In this document: piece after piece, positions 21,501 to 27,966 of the stretch
How positions within the stretch are numbered: position 1 is the first letter of the stretch
Layout: each line of letters opens with the position of its first letter
DNA from: a virus
IMG/VR virus record: IMGVR_UViG_3300020411_001248
Span: 1-30,438 of that record
Reading direction: 5' to 3' (one strand)
Length of the DNA: 30,438 nt
Translations under genes and position numbers: made by a program
The notes under the pieces: model-generated
The model's input: only the letters and a program-made list of their open reading frames with translations
Told to the model about the DNA's origin: nothing
Databases searched by the model: none

Positions 21501-24500
21501 CATTAAGAGCAGTTGTGTACTGAGTCTGCTCTCCAACAAAACCATTAAGGATAGGTGTTGTTGTATCAGAGAAGTATTGTTGTGCAAATGCTCTTGTATG
21601 CTTGTTACCAGTGGTATACAAGTCAGTAGCAACAGCATCTATAAAGATTCCAATATCTCTGAAACACTTACTCTCATGTACTCCACCAGATCCATTGTTG
21701 ATCTCTTTTGGTAGAGAGTTAAGATTACCAGCAGTAATGATATCTGTTACAATAGTACCTAGAGTATCAATAGTTGCTTGTACATCAGCACAGTTATACT
21801 GAGTATTAATTGAGTTATCTGTATTAGCACCAAAGATAACTGAATCAGTAGCAGCTCTTACAAATGTATGAGTTGCTTGTGGAAGATGCTTAATTGCATT
21901 ATTTGAAGCAGTTACAAATGTATGAGTTGTATTTGGTCTGAACTCAACAGCATCAGTAGATGCAGAAACCCAAGTATGTGCTTCGTTGTTACTACCAGTA
22001 CCAACACCAACATTCATTGTGATCCAACCATCTTGTCTGTCTACACCATTTGAAGTAGCAGATACAAATGTATGATTGAATTGACCGAATGATCCTGCTG
22101 CACCAACGTTAACATCGAAGGAGTTAGCAGTTACATTACTTACAGCATACCATCTACCACTAGCAGCATCGCTAGTACGAGGATAAGTATGTGTACTTGA
22201 ATTATTATCCTTATCACATGTGAATGTCAAAGAATTATCAGCGATCTTAATGTAATCGCCATTTGAGAATCCATGTGTAGGAATTGTAAGAGTTAGTGCT
22301 CCAGTTGCAGCTGTGTATGCTGCGTTAGTAACTGTATGCTGAGTAGCACCAACATTAGTAATTAGAATTGACTTACCAGCATAAGGGTCAGTGCCTGGTC
22401 TTGGATATGATCCATTACCACCGCCACCAAATCCACAACTGAAGGTCAATGAATTATCTTTAAGAACAATACTTCTACCAACACCGATACCATGCTGACC
22501 AATATTTAATGTTAAGATACCAGTTGAAGGTTCGTATGTACCATCAGTAGGAGTGAAGTCTCTATTACTACCAGCAGCATTAATATTAACTGTGATAGTA
22601 CCATTAGTATAATCTACTGCTGTAATAGTAGCAGACTTACCTGAATACTCATCAATACCAGCACGAGGATATGTCTTGTTAGTACTATTACCATCCATAG
22701 CACAAGTAAAGGTCAAAGAGTCATTCTCAATGACAATTCCTTCACCAACTGCTAGGCCATGAGTACCGATTGTTAATACAAGATCACCTGTAGCAGGATC
22801 ATAAGTAGCATTACTTGGTGTCCACTGTTGATCAGCACCAGCACCACCAATATTTACAGTGATGGTGTCAGCTGTTACAGTGGTTATCTGAACATACTTC
22901 TCATAGTTTGAACTTGCAGATGTAGGATATGTCTTCTGACTTGCATTACCATCCATTCCACATGTGAATGTTAATCCATTCTCAGCAATGTTAATGCAAT
23001 CACCTGTAGTTAATCCATGACCTGCGATAGTTAATACAAGATCGCCTGAAGTTGGGTTATATGATGCATCTGTTGGTGTGAATCTCTTTTCATCATTCTC
23101 ACCATAATCAGATCCAGGTGCCTTATCTACAATAGTTAAATCTTTAACGAAGAGTTGGTTAGTAACCGCCTTCTTCATTTCTTCTTTTGCTTGAGCGAAA
23201 GCAGCATTTGCTTCTGCCTCTTCACCCTGAACACCATTTGTTATAGGTGTAGTAGCATTCTGGAAGTACTCAGCAGCAAATCTATATGTGTACTCATTAC
23301 CTTTAATGAATAAGTCAAGAGCAACAGACTCAACGAAGATCTCAAGGTCTCTACGACACTTAACTTCACCTAACTCACTGACATAACTGGTTTCTGCTGG
23401 AAGTCCAGACAAGTTACCAGCACTAATAGCGTCAGTTACAATAGTTGTAAGAGTTGCGATTGCATTCCTTACATCAGCACAAGCTGCTGGATCTGTATTA
23501 GGAACATTAGCACCACCAGCAATATAATCTGCTGGACCTGAAGTTAGGGTAAGATCCTGAACTGCTAATTGGTTACTAGCAGCAAGTTGCATCTGATCCC
23601 TTGCTTGGTTGAATGCATAATTTGCTTCTGTCTCTTCACCAGACAGTGAGTTACCGAAACTAGATGCAAACTTACGTGCATATCTGTTACCACCCATGAA
23701 TACATCAAGAGCAATAGCATCTATGAATATACCTGTGTCTCTTCTGCACTTAGCTTCATACTGAACATGATTAGGATATGCAGTAAGAGTATTGGCCCAT
23801 ACTGTATTGATAATAGAAGCTTTGTTCTGTAATATTAAACGATAACCATCTGCAAATCTGGAAGATGGAGTAGTTGCAGCATCTCCAGTATGATAGAAAT
23901 CTGGATGTTGTACTGCAATATTACCAAGACCACGATCTACGATCCAGTCTTTGTTTTGCATAATCAAACGATATGCATCAGCAAATCTTGATCCATCATC
24001 TGTTTCTGCATCGTTAGGGAAGTAGAAATCAGGATGATCCATAGTAATTTGTGCTATGGCCTTATCCTTAATCTCCTTACTGTTACGACGGATGAATCTA
24101 AATGCATCACCAAATCGTGATTGTGAATTAGTTTGTGTATCTCCAGGACTATAGTAATCTGGATGATATACTGCTACCTCAGCAACAGCACCATCAAGAA
24201 TATAATCTTTGTTTGCTAAGATTAAGTTTCTAGCATCCTTATTACGGCTAGCAGAACTTGTAATTCTATCTGCGTAGATAGTAACTGAGTTAGTTGCTGC
24301 ACTTACAAATGTATGTGCATATGCACCACCAGAAATTACAGCACCAGCAGTAGCAGATACGAATGTATGTGCATACTGATCTCCAACAGAAGCAGCAGCA
24401 CCAACATTAATTGTTATAGTACCATCTTGTTTCTTAATACCATTGGATACTGCTGATACAAATGTATGAGCAGATACATCAGAAGAAACACCAATGTTAA

Positions 24501-27500
24501 CTTCAAATGTATTTGTTGATACGTTAGAAACTGGTAACCACTGACCACTAGCAGGGTCAGATGATCTAGGATATGCATGGTTGGTAGCATTATTATCCTT
24601 AGCACAACTAAATGTGATTGATCCATCATCTAATTTAACTGCACCATTTGCTTTCTCAACACCACCAGCAGTTCCTGATTGGAATGTATGTGGATAATCT
24701 CCAAGAGTTGTAGATCCAACATTAACCTCAAATGTATTTGTAGTTACATTTGAAATTGGTATCCACTTGTTGCTAACTGGGTCAGTTGATCTTGGATATG
24801 TTTTCTGTTGAGCACCACCGTCTTTAGTACATGTGAATGATAAAGAATTATCTGCGATCCTTATCTGATCACCATTCTTAAATCCATGATTACTAATAGT
24901 TAATACTAATGCACCTGATGATGGTGTATATGTTGCAGCAGTTACAGTTCCTGAAGTTGGAGCAGTAATACCATGACCAGCAACAGTTAGTTGCAATGCT
25001 CCTGTAGAAGGAGTATAAGTTGCATTTGTTGCTGTTATGTTAGAAGATCCAACACCAGTAATTGCTATAGCAGTATTAGCAGCAGGATCAGTTCCTGGAC
25101 GTGGATATGACTGTGCTACACTATTACCATCCTTAGTACATGTGAATGATAGTGAGTTATCTGCTAACTTAATGGAACTACCAGAATCTAAATTATGTGT
25201 TCCAACTGTGAGAACCATCTCACCACTTGCTTCATTATATACTGCATTAGAAACATCATAGTTAACTATAGGTGATGCACCAATATTAACAGTAAGTGTA
25301 TCACTAGTAACTGAATTGATTGCTAACTTCTTATCATATGCAGGATCTGATACACGAGGATATTTCTTCTGTGATACATTATTATCCATTGCACATGTAA
25401 ATGTCAATGAATCACTAGAAATCTTAAGTGTATCAAGTACAGTATAACCATGCCCTACAACTGTTAGAACTAAGTCACCTGTAGCAGGATCATATACTGC
25501 ATTAGTTGGAGTATATGAAGCACTGATAGCATTAGCAGGGTCAATAGTAATAGTCTCATCTGTTACTGTTAACAGATTAGCGATTGCTTGCTTAGATAAA
25601 TCTCTTGCTCTATTGAAAGCATAAACTGCTTCTCTTTCTTCACCAACTACACCATTTGCGATAGCATTTCCACTACCATCAAAGTATGTCTTTGTTGCTT
25701 CTATAATATTAGCGTTACCACCATCTCTTAAATCTTCTGAGATAGCATCAACAACATATCCAATGTCTCTCTTACACTTATCTTCAGCAGAAGAATGTGC
25801 AGGATATGTATCTACCGTCTTCTGCCATGCAGAATTAACAATCTCTTGACGGTTTGCCTGAATTAGATCACGAGCATCTGCATATCTATTTGCAGCAGGG
25901 TCTAGGCCAGGATTTACATAGGAAATATTTTTTAGATCTGGGTATTTCTCAAGAATGTATCCGAATACCTCTTCTTGGATCATGCGTCTGTTGCTTTCAA
26001 TCAAGTTAGCAGCGTCAGCATATACATTATTAATAGCATATCCACTTGGATTTAATATAGATCCTTTAGCGATATACTTAACAAAACCTGTTGGTTCTAG
26101 AGTTACATTGAAGAACTCATCACCAACAGCACCTTTCTCAAGTTTTACGTTTAATTTTTCGTTTGTTTTAGCACCAAGTCTATATCCTGTAATTGTTGCA
26201 GCAGGACGAGTCAATGGGTCTATAATATCCTCACTACCTAAGAATAACTTAGTATAGTTGGTAGGATTTTGAATTGTTCCTTGAATATCAACAGTATAAT
26301 ATTGAATCTTCTCTACATTAGTAGCACTATCTACAACCTGTTGAGGAGGAATAATATCAGTAATATATCCACCCTTATCTTGGTTAAAGGAGAATCCCTT
26401 ATGACCAATAGCATGTAAAGATGTATTACCAAAGTTACTGTTAGAGTTGGTGATACTCATATCACCACCACTTTCCATTAGGAAGTGATCAGCATAACCA
26501 ACAGCGAAGATACTAACACACTGAATGAATGCATCTTCTGAAGCACGAACGTGGAAGTTTCTCCAGTCATCCTTCCAATATGAATCACCCTTAGTGTGGT
26601 AAGGTACTGTTGCAAATGCATCTGTTAAGGATGCTTGGTTCCAAGTATTTGAATACTCATCATATCTAATGAATGATCTGTCGTCTTGCTGTAGTGATAC
26701 ACCAGTATACTGTGCAATAACAACTGACTTAAATCCAGTTGCTTTTAGACCATTAGCCCAGATACCACAAATACCCCATGTTGAACGGATGGAGCAGTTA
26801 AAGACGTATGGAGAAGCAGATTCAACAGAGTCAACTTCTGCTAATGTCTGTGCGTTCTGACCTAATGCAGGAGTAGTATCTACACTTATTGTCTGACCAG
26901 ATACTATATTAGTTCCGATAGCAGTTGCTATAACAGGAACTTCATAAATGAACTTACGAGTATCATTCTGATCAATCTTTGTGATTGGGAATATACCTTC
27001 AAGTACATCATCAATTTCTGTGTTAGAAATACCAACAAACTGGCCTTGGAAGTAACCATGATCAACTTTAGTTGTTACTTCAACTTCTGTTGTTGAAGGA
27101 GGAATAGAAGGATCAGTAGTACTATCAGTAAACTTTAAAGACTCAATAACACGAGAGTCAGATAGAGGACCAACAATTCTGTTCTCTTGAACTCTCTGAT
27201 CAAATTCACCTGGATCATCAATAGTAGGTTGATATGCAGAGAATCCCTTAGCAATCTTTCTATAATAAAGACCTAACTCTTCTGAGTCAGCATATTCAAA
27301 TACAGTTAGTTTATGGTGAGAATAATTAGGAGCAGTTTTCTTAGTGAAATCTGTAGGATCATAGTAAACTTCACCAGTACCTGCTGAAGCATTATAAAGA
27401 GGAGATTCAGATGTTGTCTGACCATCTTTAATAGTAAACTGCCAGAAATAACAACCACCAGTTACGTTGAATAATGCAGTACGTGGAGATAATAAGGATG

Positions 27501-27966
27501 CTGGATCAGGAACATACAACGGACGTAATGTAGTTCTACGAAGATCGTAACCAACAAGAGAAGAACCACGAGGAATGATTGCACCACCCTCAGTGTTGTT
27601 AAACTTATAGTAGATATTATCAGGATTAGATAAATCTAAGATAGAATTATCTGTCCAAGCATTATTTGCTTGATCAAAACCAAATACATCAATACCACTA
27701 GTATCTGCAAGACCTGGCCTGTTATCAATATAATGGATGCCAGGCATCAGCATTATAGTAAATTGGTCAAATCTATCGTTGTCGAAACCTGGTAGATATG
27801 AATACCTAGCAATCTCAATAAAAGCACGCTGGATGCTCTTAAATGGAGTTACTGGGGAGTTACCTCTGTTTGATAACGCATCCGTTGCGTTAAAATCGTC
27901 TGGTGAAACATATAGATACTTACCTGTTTTACTAGTAATCAGGTTATCCAGTCTTGTTAATGGCAT
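9547..27966 (-). CDS. giant modular virion structural / fibre protein (6139 aa)
   Basis: One uninterrupted 18.4-kb reading frame gives a protein of roughly 6100 residues, far larger than ordinary phage fibres. Part 1 (residues 1 to about 620) looks like a right-handed beta-helix fibre base (LMPGIHYIDNRPG, GSSLVGYD, MESGGDMSITNSNSN, GHKGFSF). Part 2 (about 26050-17100) alternates helical cassettes with conserved Cys (KCRRDxGIFxDA) and beta modules (SLTFTC, YPRxxDP, VNVG, HTFVSA); these are listed separately. Part 3 (about 17100-9547) is mostly non-repetitive beta-rich fibre sequence, including LNIGQNATTIAIGDT-type fibre repeats, and ends RGWWLMEL. There is no signal peptide and no visible enzyme motif. 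A TATAAATA late promoter lies 38 nt upstream. The collar genes follow at once, so it is probably a long tail fibre or baseplate fibre. Precise function is unknown. Confidence 0.9.
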   Translation of the reverse strand: MPLTRLDNLITSKTGKYLYVSPDDFNATDALSNRGNSPVTPFKSIQRAFIEIARYSYLPGFDNDRFDQFTIMLMPGIHYIDNRPGLADTSGIDVFGFDQANNAWTDNSILDLSNPDNIYYKFNNTEGGAIIPRGSSLVGYDLRRTTLRPLYVPDPASLLSPRTALFNVTGGCYFWQFTIKDGQTTSESPLYNASAGTGEVYYDPTDFTKKTAPNYSHHKLTVFEYADSEELGLYYRKIAKGFSAYQPTIDDPGEFDQRVQENRIVGPLSDSRVIESLKFTDSTTDPSIPPSTTEVEVTTKVDHGYFQGQFVGISNTEIDDVLEGIFPITKIDQNDTRKFIYEVPVIATAIGTNIVSGQTISVDTTPALGQNAQTLAEVDSVESASPYVFNCSIRSTWGICGIWANGLKATGFKSVVIAQYTGVSLQQDDRSFIRYDEYSNTWNQASLTDAFATVPYHTKGDSYWKDDWRNFHVRASEDAFIQCVSIFAVGYADHFLMESGGDMSITNSNSNFGNTSLHAIGHKGFSFNQDKGGYITDIIPPQQVVDSATNVEKIQYYTVDIQGTIQNPTNYTKLFLGSEDIIDPLTRPAATITGYRLGAKTNEKLNVKLEKGAVGDEFFNVTLEPTGFVKYIAKGSILNPSGYAINNVYADAANLIESNRRMIQEEVFGYILEKYPDLKNISYVNPGLDPAANRYADARDLIQANRQEIVNSAWQKTVDTYPAHSSAEDKCKRDIGYVVDAISEDLRDGGNANIIEATKTYFDGSGNAIANGVVGEEREAVYAFNRARDLSKQAIANLLTVTDETITIDPANAISASYTPTNAVYDPATGDLVLTVVGHGYTVLDTLKISSDSLTFTCAMDNNVSQKKYPRVSDPAYDKKLAINSVTSDTLTVNIGASPIVNYDVSNAVYNEASGEMVLTVGTHNLDSGSSIKLADNSLSFTCTKDGNSVAQSYPRPGTDPAANTAIAITGVGSSNITATNATYTPSTGALQLTVAGHGITAPTSGTVTAATYTPSSGALVLTISNHGFKNGDQIRIADNSLSFTCTKDGGAQQKTYPRSTDPVSNKWIPISNVTTNTFEVNVGSTTLGDYPHTFQSGTAGGVEKANGAVKLDDGSITFSCAKDNNATNHAYPRSSDPASGQWLPVSNVSTNTFEVNIGVSSDVSAHTFVSAVSNGIKKQDGTITINVGAAASVGDQYAHTFVSATAGAVISGGAYAHTFVSAATNSVTIYADRITSSASRNKDARNLILANKDYILDGAVAEVAVYHPDYYSPGDTQTNSQSRFGDAFRFIRRNSKEIKDKAIAQITMDHPDFYFPNDAETDDGSRFADAYRLIMQNKDWIVDRGLGNIAVQHPDFYHTGDAATTPSSRFADGYRLILQNKASIINTVWANTLTAYPNHVQYEAKCRRDTGIFIDAIALDVFMGGNRYARKFASSFGNSLSGEETEANYAFNQARDQMQLAASNQLAVQDLTLTSGPADYIAGGANVPNTDPAACADVRNAIATLTTIVTDAISAGNLSGLPAETSYVSELGEVKCRRDLEIFVESVALDLFIKGNEYTYRFAAEYFQNATTPITNGVQGEEAEANAAFAQAKEEMKKAVTNQLFVKDLTIVDKAPGSDYGENDEKRFTPTDASYNPTSGDLVLTIAGHGLTTGDCINIAENGLTFTCGMDGNASQKTYPTSASSNYEKYVQITTVTADTITVNIGGAGADQQWTPSNATYDPATGDLVLTIGTHGLAVGEGIVIENDSLTFTCAMDGNSTNKTYPRAGIDEYSGKSATITAVDYTNGTITVNINAAGSNRDFTPTDGTYEPSTGILTLNIGQHGIGVGRSIVLKDNSLTFSCGFGGGGNGSYPRPGTDPYAGKSILITNVGATQHTVTNAAYTAATGALTLTIPTHGFSNGDYIKIADNSLTFTCDKDNNSSTHTYPRTSDAASGRWYAVSNVTANSFDVNVGAAGSFGQFNHTFVSATSNGVDRQDGWITMNVGVGTGSNNEAHTWVSASTDAVEFRPNTTHTFVTASNNAIKHLPQATHTFVRAATDSVIFGANTDNSINTQYNCADVQATIDTLGTIVTDIITAGNLNSLPKEINNGSGGVHESKCFRDIGIFIDAVATDLYTTGNKHTRAFAQQYFSDTTTPILNGFVGEQTQYTTALNAAVTQMRKAVTQSMYDKDLTITADNAPGSPYGQTQQQFTPSNATYDPATGDLVLTMNAHGLSVGNRVNIAAGSLTFSCNYQGSVGQQSYPRSSDPVNGAYIEITAADANTITVNVGRAKFTNEVHTFVSASANAVTFAGNTSNQYNDALCSDVQSAIVTLGTIVTDAITNGTLAGMPVENAGTFLTGEAKCRRDMGIFVDAVAQDLWFGGNEFTIAATKEYFDGNTLLGNGVQGEVDPVITAFKRAADLMNRSLNNLYYVKDTTITLDQVGEPAIVSNMHADAHDLIRTNKEFIAREAYERMKVDFPSYTPSAGNTMQDCLDDIYDVLREVTWDVKFGGNSKTYDVAEGFITNEFGGVNYTTVIEDDRRDEIVRVYEYVSSIAIEVLNNLTVSVNGNNPLTQTKDLTIVEDWDLPANLPHCGSVVADVDTLIGILIQSLGTTTGGVGNLSGIVRTAAGYDAVTDHYNHTFVSATASGITIVSGGSLTATGATYTSQSGDLVITAASHGLSNGDKIIITNNSLTFTCDKDDNFSQHSYPRVTDPASGKELTVSGVSTDTFTVNVGAGGVGRVISSTSDPAYDTALPISAVDATSITLNVGPSPDKSVHTFLSASTGAVVSGGNYPHTFSHAAKGALITGGAYAHTFVSATTGAVSSGGNYTHTFISAVNNGITANTGTQYTVTGAAYDPASGDISFTSVGHGLSTANTIIIADGALTFSCDMDNDVSQHVYPRSTDPASGQSLAITSVTTDTFTVNVGSSPIVQFNVTGATYNPGLGDLVLTIGAHSLAVGTSIKIADNSLTFSCEMDGNTDNKTYPRPGKDPIAGEAVTITAVTGTTITVDVGTTEQVKYDISDATYDAGLGRLTLDIGTHNLMMTDGVKIANDSLFFSCGMDNNETVKSYPRSTDPIYNTAVDITNIDKTLHTAGAGTAYDPATGVLTVGIANHGFKATTYDTVTNGSYDAAAGQLVLTIPNHTYRNGDRIRIADNSLTFECSAATGTHTFVSGVADAISSGASNFTAQAGTTYNPVSGDMQITLGTHSLTTANTIQIADGGITFTCDADNHATNHSYPRSTDPVSGTNIAITAVTATTITVNVGIANPTGNAKSYPRAADPVSGRWLSVTNVTANTIEVNVLLGTPSTNTSVHTFVSATANGIEKANDSITFAPDSLTFTCLKDGNTVNKTYPRTSDPFYSEWLPISNVTQNTFDVFIGKAGPNSQFAHTFVSATSNGVWRQTGQIWINVGTTTNVEHTPTAADYNPTTGELVLTIGSHSLTVGESVKLGTESLIFTCATDNNATKHAYPRAATITHPSTYAFGNCSDVLATVDTLIGIVGDALKAGTLDTLPSLSSGEWDCANVRGTIETLYDIITDSITAGNISGLPTVNKGDFTLNNESSKCFRDIAFITDAVVNDLRLGGNINSVQAGESYFVGNNLDFIDAEKSETIDAYNYVGSIATAAMRNFDVLVFNCSTDQTAIVDVGDTRGIIIGMSVTEYDETGVSPYVNGALQPGATPIYTNIPEGTYVKRIVDNTKIELGVINSRLTTGNTVNTLQTSSTTNLFFAYTKGIWADTLPQTDTSITQDTTTAPGSLQCASTAAAIDTLIGVCTTIINSGVGSVTRQEQTVNTALLASRATVFTIDTTGTGSSNAHDFETGTPVRLVPRPRFDTVTQKYVEVDKRLVRLPNGFSTNQIYYVIAPGRVTVPENYNGTTFFNGSDQTKLMLATSKENAAAGIYIYASETDAIDPDVEIDIYQFVLDDKYDLHTYKCELTNAVNAGIETDISNIFDKPSASTTPHRVFFRGIDGGDLPLVATTYVSGNNSAVADLATGRLNGKTEFYARYQNAKVFTIHETHADAITGANPITFQSGQTLSFNVFANKRRSPFQFEPGFTDNVTTTGKWYIQTKDEHTSSDNIFWRIHQNDYADRPKTTDMWYERLKDVREADERTYKLRYVIPKYLENARDPINGFVIKTRTDDTRKIIPQKILLKPVSGNQFGARFENPRQAGEYIGYTDADFTSNNLNKDLAYDPYRKDLTGAGIDYRAFIRTTSGIQATIQGARYVADQLDNSINYLELTVYDHAVDIVNYPGLRNDKFTTVKITAPQGGDFITSKTQSITANQIEWTGNSSGLGNIHGYYSVGSDHYLILKNLRGGKLEFSEFTQTRFTQGSVFADMVEDQDFGKSLPLKTLIAKGYPEYYYKQDGANVYTITPGDTVTDSAGVQYYVESVTDAGIIEDTFYIFGYETLQKRIAGQQDGVYYLTCLRGNMSPFPTGAGAGGNFQRFKFSQPVSKLYPLNYRNDPLWFKNSGTTNEEKNLYANLIDPPQAYSAADNYTHGLVTVNDYKNSVTREGVEDLIKQPAFIENTYTGSNKIQAQLGNATSGSEDRLIPIAGNSTVLSDQRYYVELRRPSIARAGNHTFEYLGFGPGNYSTGLPARQEVVLTPEEDFYAQSKKQDGGIVFYTGINSQGDLYIGNRRINAITGEETFIDAATLQDDGDKDDVIGSLVTTFDTPVTFNQNITVVGGEGTLPNTFESPLIVSVQDNDLTQERHAVIVRSNVSSVDPVTQLEQDESLSRTAFTPPTKGDIQISKNRVNAAIFGFNARGNGQEYMFQTHTGGTGSLPSNMTPNNSDLVGNPGGTRLASEQYTMYGNVLPRPGDVLLKGKEVGRTGSLGWIYANYYEPIADTSIFTIEFINSGSLVKLTFKSANTGLDITNDDLGITSGSQIRINDFYHNAGFNSIPFQVASPNGDAFSGTNNYVHFVAEGITLANETLNWNGDIIANVPGGQPNPTVEFSNSSFKEVGVLGSEALRTETDTIGDYKLGINTIARSAHSAYQKGFVSAETEPRANLDVVGTTFISGKTINSYLTETGTVKTETGSTSAFLVGGDSAAPTDSALFRVNTVDNRIGINVDNASLDSTFYVGGTSKFTDNAIFLQDVEVNGGGGANTADITTTITTGGFNLVNSAGFTGTLNIGQNATTIAIGDTTEADQFINIGRSSLHSNIRLGATPDNRASDGALTISLVDIGGAYDNNESLSATRIKTKVLKIDGDAELGSRRSGAGSIVKLSSTSQKVEFFSGNSSTSILDFATNASEIKIAGQGGSTTIRNNLIVDATARFNADVTLCGGFASYSFSAKRAQAGSTAFAHASGVLGNNLFNSNVDLVDVLRVTSNNTLIDSYNQVDTSGSGAWGGATFQQEIPNVGGVPVIEPQTLPALTGNQYYLPIKNKPEDAAGNQYFNENDILLIDTDDSGGTLHPEFVKIVSLPRISTAPYYIVVERLPFGTWTATRSDHPDTTPIYKCNVQYDATWITSAIDSGGVSEDVYLSQFGGDIDLGDYVIIDREDTTVPADGVDDQGELFKVETLLSQVAKSFYIKNGCDTAQEESVFSVDSTDGTLVTGGDANIGGSLNLTGTCTTPYIDADTNRKLKITNNQTVDIFKVDTCTGNTEVGNQHGTVFMLSEQFGSSPAAYSKDSDVVYVYRHNPQSTISGGPSTTTADNIVTATSNIEIQGNLTAFQKGDLVAIYVSGVGAAIEVIQITDDPYTGGGGELILPTATNAQYPSGGRGLEGTAAQAFSIGANVVKLDKYDRTTTLLHDVPATQGDRATALKARTPNTSDIRLEITLRDADLIAPKLDYITYVRIGTEWFIPDSVDGSNDISFAVKTPKQIRNPNTIGTPLVDLYGGGKLTVHDDVEIYSGNLRMYGSDGQTLVMSIANDDGHSGDGSLADAKTSTSGLTLHGGAQLGGDLKINYENCQAFGLCSDVTTFKVTNREGNVFLGEEYYQAGKVYETETASKTMFHIDNLGSAGVGGTEGAKDFRIYQNNAIDSFGIEKYWTGNGGRRHTYVAFDTATGVGQQIDNPLQVNNNYLVNASSGSNIVLYLPDNPQTGDMIRFVELSGNLTYNTSLIIRAKKISGIATAIQGDATGSKLDAGNGQSLATAWDSGELVIQTRNASFGLVFAGTVDIEGSANSRTIPPALRGWWLMEL
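17110..17570 (-). repeat. helical cassette E of giant protein
   Basis: This holds two consecutive CxxV...TL..I sequences (CSDVLATVDTL, CANVRGTIETL), followed by SKCFRDIAFITDAVVNDLRLGG and a helical tail with DAYNYVGSIA. It is the last cassette before the non-repetitive C-terminal half. Confidence 0.75.
17580..20110 (-). repeat. beta-module array D of giant protein (largest)
   Basis: Eight YPR-containing beta modules lie in this stretch, with YPR codons near 17593, 17945, 18170, 18288, 18793, 19052, 19307 and 19890. Each module has the order YxPxTGDLVLTI, HGL, SLTF-T/S-C, YPRxxDP, VNVG. Several HTFVSA motifs occur both after modules and alone in tandem (about 19500-19700). Two modules look damaged: one keeps SLTFEC but jumps straight to HTFVSG (about 18495-18550), and another has YPRAADP without SLTF (about 18165-18215). 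Confidence 0.85.
20150..21060 (-). repeat. helical cassette D of giant protein (two units)
   Basis: This contains CSDVQSAIVTLGTIVTDAI, KCRRDMGIFVDAVAQDLWFGG, then a diverged second unit (MHADAHDLIRTNKEF, DCLDDIYDVLREVTWDV, VRVYEYVSSIA) and a final CGSVVADVDTLIG. The second unit keeps the layout but replaces CRRD with CLDD. Confidence 0.75.
21075..21400 (-). repeat. single beta module C of giant protein
   Basis: One complete module (FTPSNATYDPATGDLVLT, SLTFSC, YPRSSDP, VNVG, HTFVSASANAV) stands alone between two helical cassettes and shows the minimal repeat unit. Confidence 0.85.
21430..21820 (-). repeat. helical cassette C of giant protein
   Basis: This contains CADVQATIDTLGTIVTDII, KCFRDIGIFIDAVATDLYTTG, a FAQQYFSDTTTPILNG stretch and a helix ending in MRKAVTQSMYDKDLTI. 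It has the same order of elements as the other cassettes. Confidence 0.8.
21830..23100 (-). repeat. beta-module array B of giant protein
   Basis: Four beta modules have YPR or YPT codons near 22176, 22400, 22663 and 22924. They are followed towards the C-terminus by four HTFVSA-type motifs (about 22080-21840), three of them without an intervening full module. Confidence 0.85.
23120..24260 (-). repeat. helical cassette B of giant protein, with tandem HPDFY repeats
   Basis: Three tandem repeats of about 45 residues open the block: HPDYYSPGDT, HPDFYFPNDA and HPDFYHTGDA, each followed by SRFADAYRLI-type helices. Two full CRRD cassettes then follow (CRRDTGIFIDAIALDVFMGG and CRRDLEIFVESVALDLFIKG) with a CADVRNAIATL unit between them. 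Confidence 0.85.
24270..25530 (-). repeat. beta-module array A of giant protein
   Basis: Four YPR beta modules have YPR codons near 24570, 24790, 25100 and 25355, plus three HTFVSA-type motifs at the C-terminal end (about 24450-24300). This is the first beta array after the N-terminal region. Confidence 0.85.
25540..26050 (-). repeat. helical cassette A of giant protein
   Basis: Two short helical units (YADAANLIESNRRMI, YADARDLIQANRQEI) are followed by KCKRDIGYVVDAISEDLRDGG, TKTYFDGSGNAIANG and NRARDLSKQAIANLLT. This is the first and slightly diverged cassette. Confidence 0.8.

Noticed and set aside
17580-25530. A CRISPR array or other DNA-level direct-repeat element.
   Set aside because: The repeats stay in one reading frame, are long and diverged, and lack uniform spacer length. 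They are protein repeats.
17249-26860. Plus-strand and alternate-frame open frames opposite the giant gene.
   Set aside because: They recur wherever the repeat recurs and mirror its codon pattern, so they are shadows of the repeat.
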